Of a stretch of DNA of 60,307 bases, positions 43,501 through 49,395 are shown one piece after another. Both the position numbers and the translations under genes were made by a program. How positions within the stretch are numbered: position 1 is the stretch's first letter; each line of letters opens with the position of its first letter. The notes beneath the pieces are model-generated. The model ran no database searches. It was not told where the DNA came from and saw only the letters and a list, made by a program, of their open reading frames with translations. Location: NCBI RefSeq assembly GCF_029868855.1, contig NZ_JARWOV010000173.1, positions 1-60,307 of the forward strand, in the 5' to 3' direction. This stretch comes from Nocardia carnea. GTDB lineage: Bacteria > Actinomycetota > Actinomycetes > Mycobacteriales > Mycobacteriaceae.

Positions 43501-46500
43501 ACGGGCCCGGATGGCTGGCCCCGCTGGAGGATCCGGCAGCGCAGACACGACTCGAGAACACCATGCGCGATACCGGCGGCGATTTCGTCCGGTACGCCGA
43601 CCCGCGCAGCTTCCCGGCAAACGCGACCCCCTGGGGTGAGCTGATCAATCCCGGGGGTACGGCGGCGCCCGGTCGGAACAAGAATTGCCTCGAATGTGCG
43701 TTGACGGGTCTGATGACCTTCCTGGGCCGGCCGCAGGTAGCGCTGCCCAGGTTCACTCGGATCGTCGATGGCGTGGCCGATTCCGGCGGATCCGACGGCC
43801 TGGACCAGACTCGGCTCTACGAGATGCTCGGCAACCAGCCCAACGATTTCGACGACGGTACCCGCACGATCACCGAACAGTTCCTCGCCATCCACGAGTA
43901 CATCAAGAATCTGGGGCCGGGTTCGGCGGCCTACGTCCCTTTCCACTGGCAGCCGATAGATCCCCGGACCGGACGTGGGATGCACCGGAACGGTCGTCCG
44001 GTGCTGAGTGGGCACGCGACCCTGGTCGTCTACCCGGTGGGCGCGAAAGGCCCGGTGTGGTGGGATCCGCAGGGCAATATCGCCACGGACAAACCCTCGC
44101 TCCGATTGGTCCACAGCACACGGTGGGTCGGTTTCGTTCCGGTCCCGCCGGGCCGATCGGTGCAGGAGAGTTTCGCCTCCGCCGGGCCGATGCGGCCACA
44201 ACCGGCCGCCCTGGTTCCGGTTCCGGTTCCGGACGCGGTGCTCGCGCCGGAGCACGACCGGCCGGAGCCACCGCAGCGACTACCCGACCCCGCCGCCGGG
44301 CGCCGAGTCGGTCCGGGCGAATTGCGTGCGGTCGAACATCCCGGATTCCAGAAGGCGCTCGAGAACGCCCTGCGCGCCGACGACGGCAGCTTTGTGGTCG
44401 GTGCGGACCCGCATACCTATCCGCGGCCGGAGCGTCCGTACGGGAAACTGGTCAATCCCGGTGGCGGCGCGCTCAAAGGCCGCGGCACCAATCGGTTCGA
44501 TGCCGCCCTCTCGGGACTGGCGACATTCCTCGGTAAACCGGAGGTCGCCGCGCCGCGGCAGACCGATCCGGCCGCGCCCGGGAACGATCGTGCGGACGAA
44601 CGGAACGGTCCGGCCCGGGCGGTGCAGTGGCTGGGCAGCGAGCCCACGGGTTTCGACACCTCTCTTCCGATGGACGAGCAGTACACGGCGCTGCACAAAT
44701 GGGTGGGGTTCCTCGGACCCGGTTCGGCGGCCCTGGTGCTCAGTACGAAACCCGAGGTGGATCCGCGGACCGGCGGGCCGGTGCGGACCCCGGACGGCGA
44801 AACCGTGGCGGGGGAGCCCGAACCTTCGCTGGTCGTGTACCCGCGCAACGGCTCCGGCCCCGTCTGGTGGGATCCGCTCACCGGGAAGACCTCGGTGGCG
44901 CCACCGCAATCTCTGGTCGGTGAAACCACCGCGCTGACGTTTGTCTCCATACCGCCGGGGCGGACGATCGGCCCGGTGTCGAGCGCCACCGCGGACCCCT
45001 TCAGTACCGACAACTCAGCAGGAGTGACAGATGGAGCCGCCGCTACAGACCGAGGACCAGGTGCGCACGCACCTGCGGGAGGCGCTCCCGGGCGCCAACC
45101 GGTACCTGATCGGCCGGATGCCGGTGGGCGCCTGGCTGCTCCAACCGGTGCCGACCCCGGAGGAGGAGGCGACGGGCGCGGCGATCGGGATGTCGTGCCT
45201 GGTGGTGAACGCGGACACGGGAGTGATCCTGGAGTATCCGAGCTGGGCGGGTTCGATGGTGATGGACGACTACACCGAAGCGGTGACGAACGACCGGAAA
45301 CCGTCGGCCCGGCAGATCTATCCTCGGCAGACCCGGATCGAACTACTCCGGATGGCGGAGAATCCGGATCGGATCGAATACCGCGTCGACGTCCGCTCGG
45401 AGCTGAAACCACCCGAGCAGTTCTCGATGGTGATCGACAAGAAAACGCGGCTACCGCAGCCGACGACCAGCGACGCGATGGTGGGCGCGGCCTGGGCGGG
45501 GTGGCGGCAGGAACAGGACGGGGCGTGGCCGGAGATGGGAGCGACGGAGTACTGAATCCGGCGGGGCCGCCGCCGACGACGGCGCAGTACACCCCGGAGC
45601 AGTTGGCTCTGATTCCGCAGCCCGCGCACGATCGCAATCCCGCGCGCTGGGGCCGGCCGGAAACGGCCGCATATCAGGCAGATCTGGAGGCCGCCGTCGG
45701 CGACGGCAAGGGCGGTTTCGTGCAGTTCGCCCACCCCGCGACGACTGCGGTGCCGGGCGGTAAACCGTTGATCGAACTGATCAACGGTCCCGGTCCCTCG
45801 GCTCGCGGCCGGGACGACAATTGCGAGGACTGCGTCCTGTCGTTGCTGGCGACCTTCCTCGGTAAACCGCAGGTCGCCGCCCCCGCCATCGGCCCGCACG
45901 AACGCGATATGGGAAACCGCGGGCAGGCGCGGGCCGAGCGGTTACTGGGTTCCCAGCTGGTGCGCTACGCCGACGGCCATCGGACGATCGAGGAGCAATA
46001 CCGGTTGGCGCACGACCGGATCGCCGCCCTGGGGCCCGGCTCGATGGCGTTCGTCGTCGCTGTCTGGCACGAGCGTGACAACAACGGGGACAAGGTCTAC
46101 GACAAGCGCGGAGAGCCCCGGTTCGCCGGGTCTCATTCGTTCGCCGTGGTGTTCCCGGCCGGCGCGGACGGGCCGGTGTGGTGTGACCCGCAGGTGGGTC
46201 GCACCGCGGATGCGCCGATAGCCAGGTATGTCCGCGATACGGCGCTGGTCGGGTTCGTTATTTCCACCCCGCAACGGGTGCTCGCGGCTGCGGAAACGCG
46301 AACGAATCTGGAGTCGGCGCTCAGCGACGGAAACGGTGGTTTCGTCAAATACGCGGACCCGCGGTTGTATCGGAAACTGGTGACGGACAACCACTTCGGA
46401 ACCGAAGGCCGTATCAGCATGTACCGTGCCGGTATCGCGGGTACCGCCACTTTTCTGGGCTGCCCGCGCTTCGCCCCGCCGGCCTGGAACGATATCGAAG

Positions 46501-48761
46501 CGGACGGCGGGCCGCGGACACTGCATCGGCTGCACGAAGAAGGCCGCACCGAAGTAGAGCATTTCTTCCAGAAGAGTATGCGTACGCTCGACGACGGCCG
46601 GCGCACGATAACGCGCCAACTCGACCTCATCTACCAGCGGGTCCTCGATCTGGGGCCCGAATCGGTGGCGCTGGTCGAGGTGACGCATCGGCGGGGCGCC
46701 GACGTGGTCGCCGACGAATGTCTGCTGCTGGTCTATCCGGCCGGCCCGTCGTCGGCACCGGTGTGGTGGAATCCGGCGAAGGGCGCGACCTACCGGCACG
46801 CGAGCGTGACGATGCTTCTCGACGAACCCGCGACGGACAGCATCCTGTACGTCACAGCCGCGGCCGGTGATCTGGTCGCCGGAAACCTCGCAGCGTTGCT
46901 GGCGGCGCCCGCACAATACGGGTTCTCCGGAACCGTCGGCACGGATCCGCAGACCTGGGCCGCCGACGCCTCATCGAGTGGATCGGCCGATACCGCGGAT
47001 ACGTCACAGGCCCACCCCGCGACCGGCCCGGTTTCGAACCGGCTACTCGCACCCGCGCAGTCGATCGCGATATCGGAGTCCGCGCTCGAACGCGTATCCG
47101 GCCGCTGGGGGGAACTCGAAAACTTCCAGTACCAGCTCGATCTCGAGACCGCGATCAGCGACGACGACGACAACTTCGTCGCCTTCCGGCATCCGGGCGA
47201 CGCGTCGGTCCCCGGTGGATATCCGTACATCGAGCTGATCAACGGTCCGGGTATGGCCGCGCCCGGCCGTAACGAGAACTGTGAGGATTGTGTCGCCGCA
47301 CTGCTGTCCACCTTCCTGGGTAAGCCGCAGGTCGCGCTCCCCGCGATCGGTCCGCCGGGACGCGACCGGGGCAGCCACGGGATCATGAAGGCCGAGCGTT
47401 TGCTGGGGTCGCAGGTGATGTCCTTCGGATGGGAAGGACAGCCGATCGCGGAGCAGTACCGCGCGGCGCACGATCGCATCGCCGAACTCGGCCCGGGCAC
47501 GATGGCGGACGTTTCCATCCAATGGCAGGACACCGATGAACAGGGGCGCAAGCGGTACAACCCGGATGGGACGCCGGCGCGCGGGGACCAGCACGCCATG
47601 GCGGTGGTGTTCCCGGAAGGTGCGGCCGGGCCGGTCTGGTGCGACCCCCAGAGCGGCAGGACCTATGACTTTCCGACGCCGACGATGATCGATGCCACCC
47701 TCGGCGTCGCCTTTGTCATCTCGACACCGGAGCGGGCGGTGCAGGCCGCCGAGCACCGGGCGCAACTGGCGGCCGCCCTCGACGACGGTGCCGGCGGATT
47801 CGCCGCGTTCCGGCATCCGGGTTCGTACAAGCAGCTGATCGCGTACAACCGATTCGACCCCGCGCGGTGTCAGCACAGTATCTACCGGGTGGGTGTCGCC
47901 GCCGCGGCGACCTTCCTCGGCAGGCCGCGGTTCGCGCCGCCGAGCTGGAACGACCTCAATACCGGCGGCCGGCCCAGCGTGCCGCAGGTACTCGACACCG
48001 GCGGCCGTAGAGACGTGGAGGAATTCTTCCAGGGGCCGCTTCGGTCCCTCCAGCCTGCCGACGCCCCGATGGCCGAGCAACTCGGCTTCCTGCACCAGCT
48101 GATCCAGCAGCCCCAGTTCGGCACGGGCTCTGTGGTATTCGTCGAATTGACGCATCGATACCAGTTGCCCGGTATCGGTTCGCACGAGGTCGCGGATCAG
48201 TGTCTGCTGCTGGTATACCCGGAGGCCGGGCCGCAGCCTGCCGAGCCGGTGTGGTGGGACCCGCTGGTCGGGTCGGTCTACCAGCACGATGCCCTTATCG
48301 CGACCGTCGCTATCGATGCCGTCGGCATGATGTTCGCCGCCGCCACATCCGACACTCTGATCAACGGCAATTTCACGCCCACGCCCAGCGGTTCGGCCGG
48401 AAGCAGTCCGCACGGACCGCCGGTTTCCCGGTCGGCGGCGCGGACCGGCGGCATCGCGCATCCGCCGCCGGCACTGCCGGAAGCGCCGGTGGCCGAGGCA
48501 ATCGACGGCCAGGAGAGGCCGGTGGATACGCGATCGCCGCGCTACCGAGGCCATGGCCGCATACAGCGTCGCCGCCCGATCGAATGGGTGCTTCCCACCG
48601 GTTTCCGGGCGCCGGGCGCCCCGCAATCATGGCTTCCGGCCGGTTCTGTTCCGGCGGGAACGGGTCACGAGCACGGTAGTTCCGCGGACGAACCCGGCGC
48701 GGGCGAACTGCCGGAGGTGGATATCCCGTTCACGTTGGGCATGGATCCGGGCGCCGAATGA
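36519..48761 (+). CDS. giant type VII-secreted polymorphic toxin frame (toxin plus orphan tail)
   Basis: This uninterrupted frame has 4,080 codons from GTG 36519. Domain order by residue: WXG100-like secretion helices 1-105; hydrophobic segments 107-128 and about 285-330; Gly/Ser/Pro/Gln linker 340-1078; papain-fold modules 1 and 2 (1079-1580); ADP-ribosyltransferase 1755-2045; modules 3 and 4 (2314-2818); an overprinted stretch 2839-3012; modules 5 to 8 (3040-3951); C-terminal EVDIPFTLGMDPGAE. Residues 2839-3012 are the wrong-frame reading of a complete immunity gene and are not toxin-like. The natural product of the first half therefore probably ends near 45027, and the second half is an orphan cassette. 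A one-base frame change just before 45025 would restore a stop directly before the immunity gene. I call it a toxin from domain content; activity is not shown. Confidence 0.75.
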   Translation: MSLYLPPEMRWLGWIAGAEWPDGDEDNAWAVSDVWKEAAAELLALIAAVDEAKAATMAAYSDGAARAEMGALYDQMRSGESSIEALAKYMQQTSDSTFDMGTELQAEKITIIVTLCWLAIEIALAWLFPPTAPAVEAAAVGTSRAILQSVRTATQKAIQQLAAKLGAPTVKRSFWRSLLAGKPALPTAKGWGVVGSEVIQGAAEEALISGAVQAGQVADDKRREMDWSEIGYSAAAGGFAEPIGGAVAKGLNKGFAGGFGFNKNLGGQLDNWWGRAGQNTVVGAVSDGLAGIAGSLFVAGISGQSVSDTLTGVGVAGGFIQGGIVGLADPSTFGRSGFAGSAAGDWGAGGGNLFGRSGGEGGFDNGSGDGSGTGDQVGQSPPPGSGTPGDGDSPRTRGGNSERAGESEAQRPGGSRGGPADSPESSRAGPPGFTQPQSFAGAEQVPADGPQVSNRWPGSGFAGSDSDSTGTGPFSSPGDTSSGLTPSGGQSPPSEPDTGGGPSHASEALAGNGAAPGALRNSSAGPQGDTASLPGAGDESGAAGASGGAGSASGGGGVADGDGHGGSAGGEGGVGGSNGAGGTAGESPSAGVGTQAGESASVAGEQAPDTTTDQDFHQNQPGGPGGPEGHDQPGTGAQQSDEPGSRPGATATPGDTGDRVGGASVPAAQSFQAGGPPVPGASGPAPTSGAIQNPGAGQTPAVTQNPGPASAAGGPPPNSRPTQVAGPGQSSGPAPSGRTETPTGQSSPAVRPGITTGLFDPAAGAPEVQGNRPITESGTTPPASTGVPGRPEYPMSDSPDTDSDIEWADLVGGDLPDDLESRWTPQAFEAMISMNAAGITASPTGLGAGSTGSVPAGPGSLPGTPAPATTTQLGPHPSPPAQTPNSPGSPAPNSSSPHTPNPVSGSAQPGTTSPNQPQAGSGQPQAGPAQSHSGPAQLPAGTAQPQAGPAQSQPGPNQSGAQSAAEGDPGRPKRGHSETGPSPEPPLKRARAGEPAPGSPQPDGSETGSEDAQPVPVFVPVDNRPQHQSPAPQSPRTPRPPRDSEAELSADEESDWEGWTDPESEADTAPEPPLFGRPEPPMVLGNPRQSRVYGPGLLAPLEDPQLQQDLEGALRGADGNFVRYADPRTHPAGGTPYGRLINPGMSGSASRGNNCAEAALAGLASFYGVPMVAAPRFPDVVNGVIDRRGGERGSPQRVFQMLRTGQESYEDGRPVPEQYTAMDNWVRHLGPGSAAYVTSMWKQIDPATGRPFPDDGSVIFEAHTTLIVYPEGAEGPVWWDPQSGEMTLGPSPDMVDRSAGVAFIPIPGNRVIAADPDPAAGPAAPVPYQPPAGPVVVPAAQSADRSPLQLPDPATSRTFGPGNSNPDLHPGLQQVLESALRDGSGGFVTGAHPGTHPSAAAPYGLLVNGGGPDVPGRRSNNFDAALSALSSFLGTPRVAAARYPDSAAGPGDRAAEADSARRAARWAGGNLHRFPAEQPMTQQFANLHTWVHHLGPGSAALVFSAVPERDPATGSILRDPQGEPVIRVHPTVVVYPPAASGPVWWNAVTGETWDHPPADLVAITGRLRFIPIPAGSTVVESAPLPAGSAAQPPPQDSADGRDPQGIPDPTGPPYHLRERTRRFLERSGRPTSTGTPPHAASPAIEYTPIPEVVQAPESATQPIAAQPSPAEAVPSGTEAFVPERELAELPQTQTLPSERELSSREPAPAPAGAPVPDLTAAAELPASEVVPDGRTATHPGTLPVSAQTGPVRSPELDEGYIGADGYRQFSSDEAGDRYGENHLGGEFRRLSPEQQTAVRKYVAESFTVNNVLRDGAPDREPFFARVRASAPALATLYELTGGALPTRADLERIRQNPELTPGQRTAVDTALAEPDLDSYVEQLTADQDTLSRLTAYLGTEPSQAAFDQRITDLNAALERPIPGGPVRAVRGVNDLSFMVTADDTPLGGRDPRLLAGTTQQEPAYLSTSLGVVPAFPGVVRIELDLPEGAHGLWLGRNGRYGYERELLLPRGTRYRITEVVADPAGDYGNIRPKYLIRATVLPPESAAGLSSGDQRADSRRPPIAGDRPADPPVDEDSDGLIPVRSQTAESSGLIPVVSRGPVEPESSGPVPAGSTATEEGSTGLIPAELSRPEPSRQYVQDPEHELPGEDWRYRPPANRLPHELSAGNERYELSGGDSRHELPGSELRHELPGDGLRHELPAGEQRQELPGPESVTDESPPDGNRGGGDRPPTPAELGPRSGEPDDTPVEAPPADAPATKRPRLEEPTTDSSAPESGPAESTSAETSTEEPDPAERPPGSQQDIVPRPRLDRPWPPLVLSNGTDARAYGPGWLAPLEDPAAQTRLENTMRDTGGDFVRYADPRSFPANATPWGELINPGGTAAPGRNKNCLECALTGLMTFLGRPQVALPRFTRIVDGVADSGGSDGLDQTRLYEMLGNQPNDFDDGTRTITEQFLAIHEYIKNLGPGSAAYVPFHWQPIDPRTGRGMHRNGRPVLSGHATLVVYPVGAKGPVWWDPQGNIATDKPSLRLVHSTRWVGFVPVPPGRSVQESFASAGPMRPQPAALVPVPVPDAVLAPEHDRPEPPQRLPDPAAGRRVGPGELRAVEHPGFQKALENALRADDGSFVVGADPHTYPRPERPYGKLVNPGGGALKGRGTNRFDAALSGLATFLGKPEVAAPRQTDPAAPGNDRADERNGPARAVQWLGSEPTGFDTSLPMDEQYTALHKWVGFLGPGSAALVLSTKPEVDPRTGGPVRTPDGETVAGEPEPSLVVYPRNGSGPVWWDPLTGKTSVAPPQSLVGETTALTFVSIPPGRTIGPVSSATADPFSTDNSAGVTDGAAATDRGPGAHAPAGGAPGRQPVPDRPDAGGRLAAPTGADPGGGGDGRGDRDVVPGGERGHGSDPGVSELGGFDGDGRLHRSGDERPETVGPADLSSADPDRTTPDGGESGSDRIPRRRPLGAETTRAVLDGDRQENAATAADDQRRDGGRGLGGVAAGTGRGVAGDGSDGVLNPAGPPPTTAQYTPEQLALIPQPAHDRNPARWGRPETAAYQADLEAAVGDGKGGFVQFAHPATTAVPGGKPLIELINGPGPSARGRDDNCEDCVLSLLATFLGKPQVAAPAIGPHERDMGNRGQARAERLLGSQLVRYADGHRTIEEQYRLAHDRIAALGPGSMAFVVAVWHERDNNGDKVYDKRGEPRFAGSHSFAVVFPAGADGPVWCDPQVGRTADAPIARYVRDTALVGFVISTPQRVLAAAETRTNLESALSDGNGGFVKYADPRLYRKLVTDNHFGTEGRISMYRAGIAGTATFLGCPRFAPPAWNDIEADGGPRTLHRLHEEGRTEVEHFFQKSMRTLDDGRRTITRQLDLIYQRVLDLGPESVALVEVTHRRGADVVADECLLLVYPAGPSSAPVWWNPAKGATYRHASVTMLLDEPATDSILYVTAAAGDLVAGNLAALLAAPAQYGFSGTVGTDPQTWAADASSSGSADTADTSQAHPATGPVSNRLLAPAQSIAISESALERVSGRWGELENFQYQLDLETAISDDDDNFVAFRHPGDASVPGGYPYIELINGPGMAAPGRNENCEDCVAALLSTFLGKPQVALPAIGPPGRDRGSHGIMKAERLLGSQVMSFGWEGQPIAEQYRAAHDRIAELGPGTMADVSIQWQDTDEQGRKRYNPDGTPARGDQHAMAVVFPEGAAGPVWCDPQSGRTYDFPTPTMIDATLGVAFVISTPERAVQAAEHRAQLAAALDDGAGGFAAFRHPGSYKQLIAYNRFDPARCQHSIYRVGVAAAATFLGRPRFAPPSWNDLNTGGRPSVPQVLDTGGRRDVEEFFQGPLRSLQPADAPMAEQLGFLHQLIQQPQFGTGSVVFVELTHRYQLPGIGSHEVADQCLLLVYPEAGPQPAEPVWWDPLVGSVYQHDALIATVAIDAVGMMFAAATSDTLINGNFTPTPSGSAGSSPHGPPVSRSAARTGGIAHPPPALPEAPVAEAIDGQERPVDTRSPRYRGHGRIQRRRPIEWVLPTGFRAPGAPQSWLPAGSVPAGTGHEHGSSADEPGAGELPEVDIPFTLGMDPGAE
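37560..39750 (+). repeat. low-complexity Gly/Ser/Pro/Gln linker
   Basis: About 730 residues of disordered sequence. The last part (39270-39390) has imperfect repeats of AGPAQSQ-like units (QAGSGQPQAGPAQSHSGPAQ). It connects the secretion domain to the toxin modules and is a likely site of length variation. Confidence 0.7.
39754..40455 (+). other. papain-fold toxin module 1 (triad intact)
   Basis: This module resembles toxin glutamine deamidase (Tox-PL) domains: YADPRTHPAGGTPYGRLINP, then Cys 1155 in GNNCAEAALAGLASF, His 1263 in FEAHTTLIVYPEG and Asp 1280 in VWWDPQSG. Cys to His is 108 residues and His to Asp 17. The family deamidates Gln in host proteins; the specificity here is unknown. Confidence 0.7.
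40566..41256 (+). other. papain-fold module 2 (degenerate)
   Basis: Same fold pattern as module 1, but the Cys position is Phe (SNNFDAALSALSSFLG) and the Asp is Asn (VWWNAVTGE); the His is kept (RVHPTVVVYP). It should be inactive as a thiol enzyme. Confidence 0.7.
41781..42654 (+). other. ADP-ribosyltransferase domain (R-STS-ExE)
   Basis: Residues about 1755-2045. The N-terminal helices include YRQFSSDEAGDRYGENHLGG. The catalytic signature is Arg 1930 in VRAVRGVND, Ser-Thr-Ser 1966-1968 in AYLSTSLG and Glu 2003 and 2005 in YERELLLPRGTRYRI. This is the arrangement of the VIP2/C3-like exoenzymes, which transfer ADP-ribose to Arg, Asn or Gln. The target is unknown. Confidence 0.78.
43458..44166 (+). 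other. papain-fold toxin module 3 (triad intact)
   Basis: The triad is Cys 2390 in NKNCLECALTGLMTFLG, His 2499 in LSGHATLVVYPVG and Asp 2516 in VWWDPQGN. A second Cys at 2393 gives the NCxxC form common in this family. It is close to module 1 across its length. Confidence 0.7.
44280..44970 (+). other. papain-fold module 4 (degenerate)
   Basis: The Cys position is Phe (TNRFDAALSGLATFLG) and the His position is Glu (GEPEPSLVVYPRN). Only the Asp remains (VWWDPLTGK). The fold appears kept, but catalysis is not expected. Confidence 0.7.
45031..45555 (+). CDS. candidate immunity protein 1 (Imm35/YrhB-like), nested in the giant frame
   Basis: This protein has 174 residues from ATG 45031, with CAGGAG eight bases upstream and an in-frame TGA at 45025-45027. 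Codon use in this frame has G or C in nearly every third position, while the long frame across it does not, so this is the real coding frame. The N-terminal half (VRTHLREALPG, CLVVNADTGVILEYPSWAGS, DDYTEAV) resembles the YrhB/Imm35 group of immunity proteins; that link is tentative. It is paralogous to the gene at 48791 (PDRIEYRV, MVIDKKT, GAWPEM). Its position just after module 4 is where an immunity gene is expected. Confidence 0.75.
   Translation: MEPPLQTEDQVRTHLREALPGANRYLIGRMPVGAWLLQPVPTPEEEATGAAIGMSCLVVNADTGVILEYPSWAGSMVMDDYTEAVTNDRKPSARQIYPRQTRIELLRMAENPDRIEYRVDVRSELKPPEQFSMVIDKKTRLPQPTTSDAMVGAAWAGWRQEQDGAWPEMGATEY
45525..48761 (+). CDS. possible separately translated orphan toxin tail (modules 5-8)
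   Basis: GTG 45525 is in the giant frame, has AGGA six bases upstream and lies 31 bases before the end of immunity gene 1, an overlap suited to coupled translation. The product would be 1,078 residues, without a secretion domain, and would hold modules 5 to 8. Orphan C-terminal cassettes followed by an immunity gene are a known feature of polymorphic toxin loci. Whether this start is used, or the tail is made only as part of the giant frame, cannot be told from sequence. Confidence 0.45.
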   Translation: MAGDGSDGVLNPAGPPPTTAQYTPEQLALIPQPAHDRNPARWGRPETAAYQADLEAAVGDGKGGFVQFAHPATTAVPGGKPLIELINGPGPSARGRDDNCEDCVLSLLATFLGKPQVAAPAIGPHERDMGNRGQARAERLLGSQLVRYADGHRTIEEQYRLAHDRIAALGPGSMAFVVAVWHERDNNGDKVYDKRGEPRFAGSHSFAVVFPAGADGPVWCDPQVGRTADAPIARYVRDTALVGFVISTPQRVLAAAETRTNLESALSDGNGGFVKYADPRLYRKLVTDNHFGTEGRISMYRAGIAGTATFLGCPRFAPPAWNDIEADGGPRTLHRLHEEGRTEVEHFFQKSMRTLDDGRRTITRQLDLIYQRVLDLGPESVALVEVTHRRGADVVADECLLLVYPAGPSSAPVWWNPAKGATYRHASVTMLLDEPATDSILYVTAAAGDLVAGNLAALLAAPAQYGFSGTVGTDPQTWAADASSSGSADTADTSQAHPATGPVSNRLLAPAQSIAISESALERVSGRWGELENFQYQLDLETAISDDDDNFVAFRHPGDASVPGGYPYIELINGPGMAAPGRNENCEDCVAALLSTFLGKPQVALPAIGPPGRDRGSHGIMKAERLLGSQVMSFGWEGQPIAEQYRAAHDRIAELGPGTMADVSIQWQDTDEQGRKRYNPDGTPARGDQHAMAVVFPEGAAGPVWCDPQSGRTYDFPTPTMIDATLGVAFVISTPERAVQAAEHRAQLAAALDDGAGGFAAFRHPGSYKQLIAYNRFDPARCQHSIYRVGVAAAATFLGRPRFAPPSWNDLNTGGRPSVPQVLDTGGRRDVEEFFQGPLRSLQPADAPMAEQLGFLHQLIQQPQFGTGSVVFVELTHRYQLPGIGSHEVADQCLLLVYPEAGPQPAEPVWWDPLVGSVYQHDALIATVAIDAVGMMFAAATSDTLINGNFTPTPSGSAGSSPHGPPVSRSAARTGGIAHPPPALPEAPVAEAIDGQERPVDTRSPRYRGHGRIQRRRPIEWVLPTGFRAPGAPQSWLPAGSVPAGTGHEHGSSADEPGAGELPEVDIPFTLGMDPGAE
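45636..46281 (+). other. papain-fold toxin module 5 (triad intact)
   Basis: Cys 3102 in DDNCEDCVLSLLATFLG, His 3206 in AGSHSFAVVFPAG and Asp 3223 in VWCDPQVGR. The Cys-His spacing is 104. It is most similar to module 7, including GKPQVA.PAIGP and AERLLGSQ. Confidence 0.7.
46290..46875 (+). other. papain-fold module 6 (degenerate)
   Basis: At the triad positions this module has Met (ISMYRAGIAGTATFLG), Glu (ADECLLLVYPAG) and Asn (VWWNPAKGA). All three catalytic residues are gone. Confidence 0.65.
47082..47745 (+). other. papain-fold toxin module 7 (triad intact)
   Basis: Cys 3588 in NENCEDCVAALLSTFLG, His 3692 in GDQHAMAVVFPEG and Asp 3709 in VWCDPQSGR. The spacing is identical to module 5 (104 and 17 residues), which supports recent duplication of the 5-6 pair into 7-8. 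Confidence 0.7.
47757..48372 (+). other. papain-fold module 8 (degenerate)
   Basis: Ile replaces Cys (SIYRVGVAAAATFLG) and Gln replaces His (ADQCLLLVYPEAG); Asp is kept (VWWDPLVGS). It is paired with module 7 and close to module 6. Confidence 0.65.
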
Positions 48762-48790
48762 GTGGGTCACGTATGGATGAAAGGACTGGT

Positions 48791-49336
48791 ATGGCACCCC
48801 GGTTGGAAACCCCGCAGGAAGTGCGCCGCTATCTGGCCGAGATCTTCGGGTCGGAGCGGGAATACTCGATCTTCCCCACCGAATTCGCGTGGGTGGTCCG
48901 GCCGGTTCGCACCGCGGCGGAGAGTGCCGACGGTCTCGGACACGGGGCGGGCAACTACGTGGTCGACCGCGCGACCGGGGTGATCACCACGGCCGGCAGC
49001 CTGGCCCCGGCGATGATCGCGGAAGACTACGACGCCGGGATTCGTGCGGGCCGGCCCATAGCGGGCTACCGGATCTATCCGCCGACCTGGGATATCCGAG
49101 CCGAACTCGTCGAGGACGGACCGGACCGGGTGCGTTACCGGGTTCGGGGACGCTCATTGCAGGAACCACCGGCGGGACCGCCGATCGACCATATGCTGAC
49201 CATCGATCGGCAAACGCTCGACTACCGGACCGATGTGGGGGAGATCCATCCGGTGGTCACCAATATGGTGATCTGGGCCTTCGAACGGTATCGGCAGACC
49301 GGAACCTGGCCCGCGGCAGCGGAATTGCGGGCATAA
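48791..49336 (+). CDS. candidate immunity protein 2 (Imm35/YrhB-like)
   Basis: This protein has 181 residues from ATG 48791, chosen because AAAGGA precedes it and because its first residues align with immunity protein 1 (MAPRLETPQEVRRYLAEIF against MEPPLQTEDQVRTHLREAL). An ATGA overlap start at 48758 is also open. It contains NYVVDRATGVITTAGSLAP, PDRVRYRV, MLTIDRQT and TGTWPAAAELRA. It follows the orphan tail directly and should protect against modules 5-8 if the immunity reading is right. Confidence 0.7.
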   Translation: MAPRLETPQEVRRYLAEIFGSEREYSIFPTEFAWVVRPVRTAAESADGLGHGAGNYVVDRATGVITTAGSLAPAMIAEDYDAGIRAGRPIAGYRIYPPTWDIRAELVEDGPDRVRYRVRGRSLQEPPAGPPIDHMLTIDRQTLDYRTDVGEIHPVVTNMVIWAFERYRQTGTWPAAAELRA

Positions 49337-49395
49337 TACCGAAAGCGTCCGGTCTGCCGGAATGAGTGCGCCGGTGATGGGTGTAGTGCGACCGC

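Noticed and set aside
36519..48761. One ordinary 4,080-residue protein
   Set aside because: Codon use and content show that 45031-45555 codes in another frame, so the frame is best treated as toxin plus orphan tail until the junction is verified.
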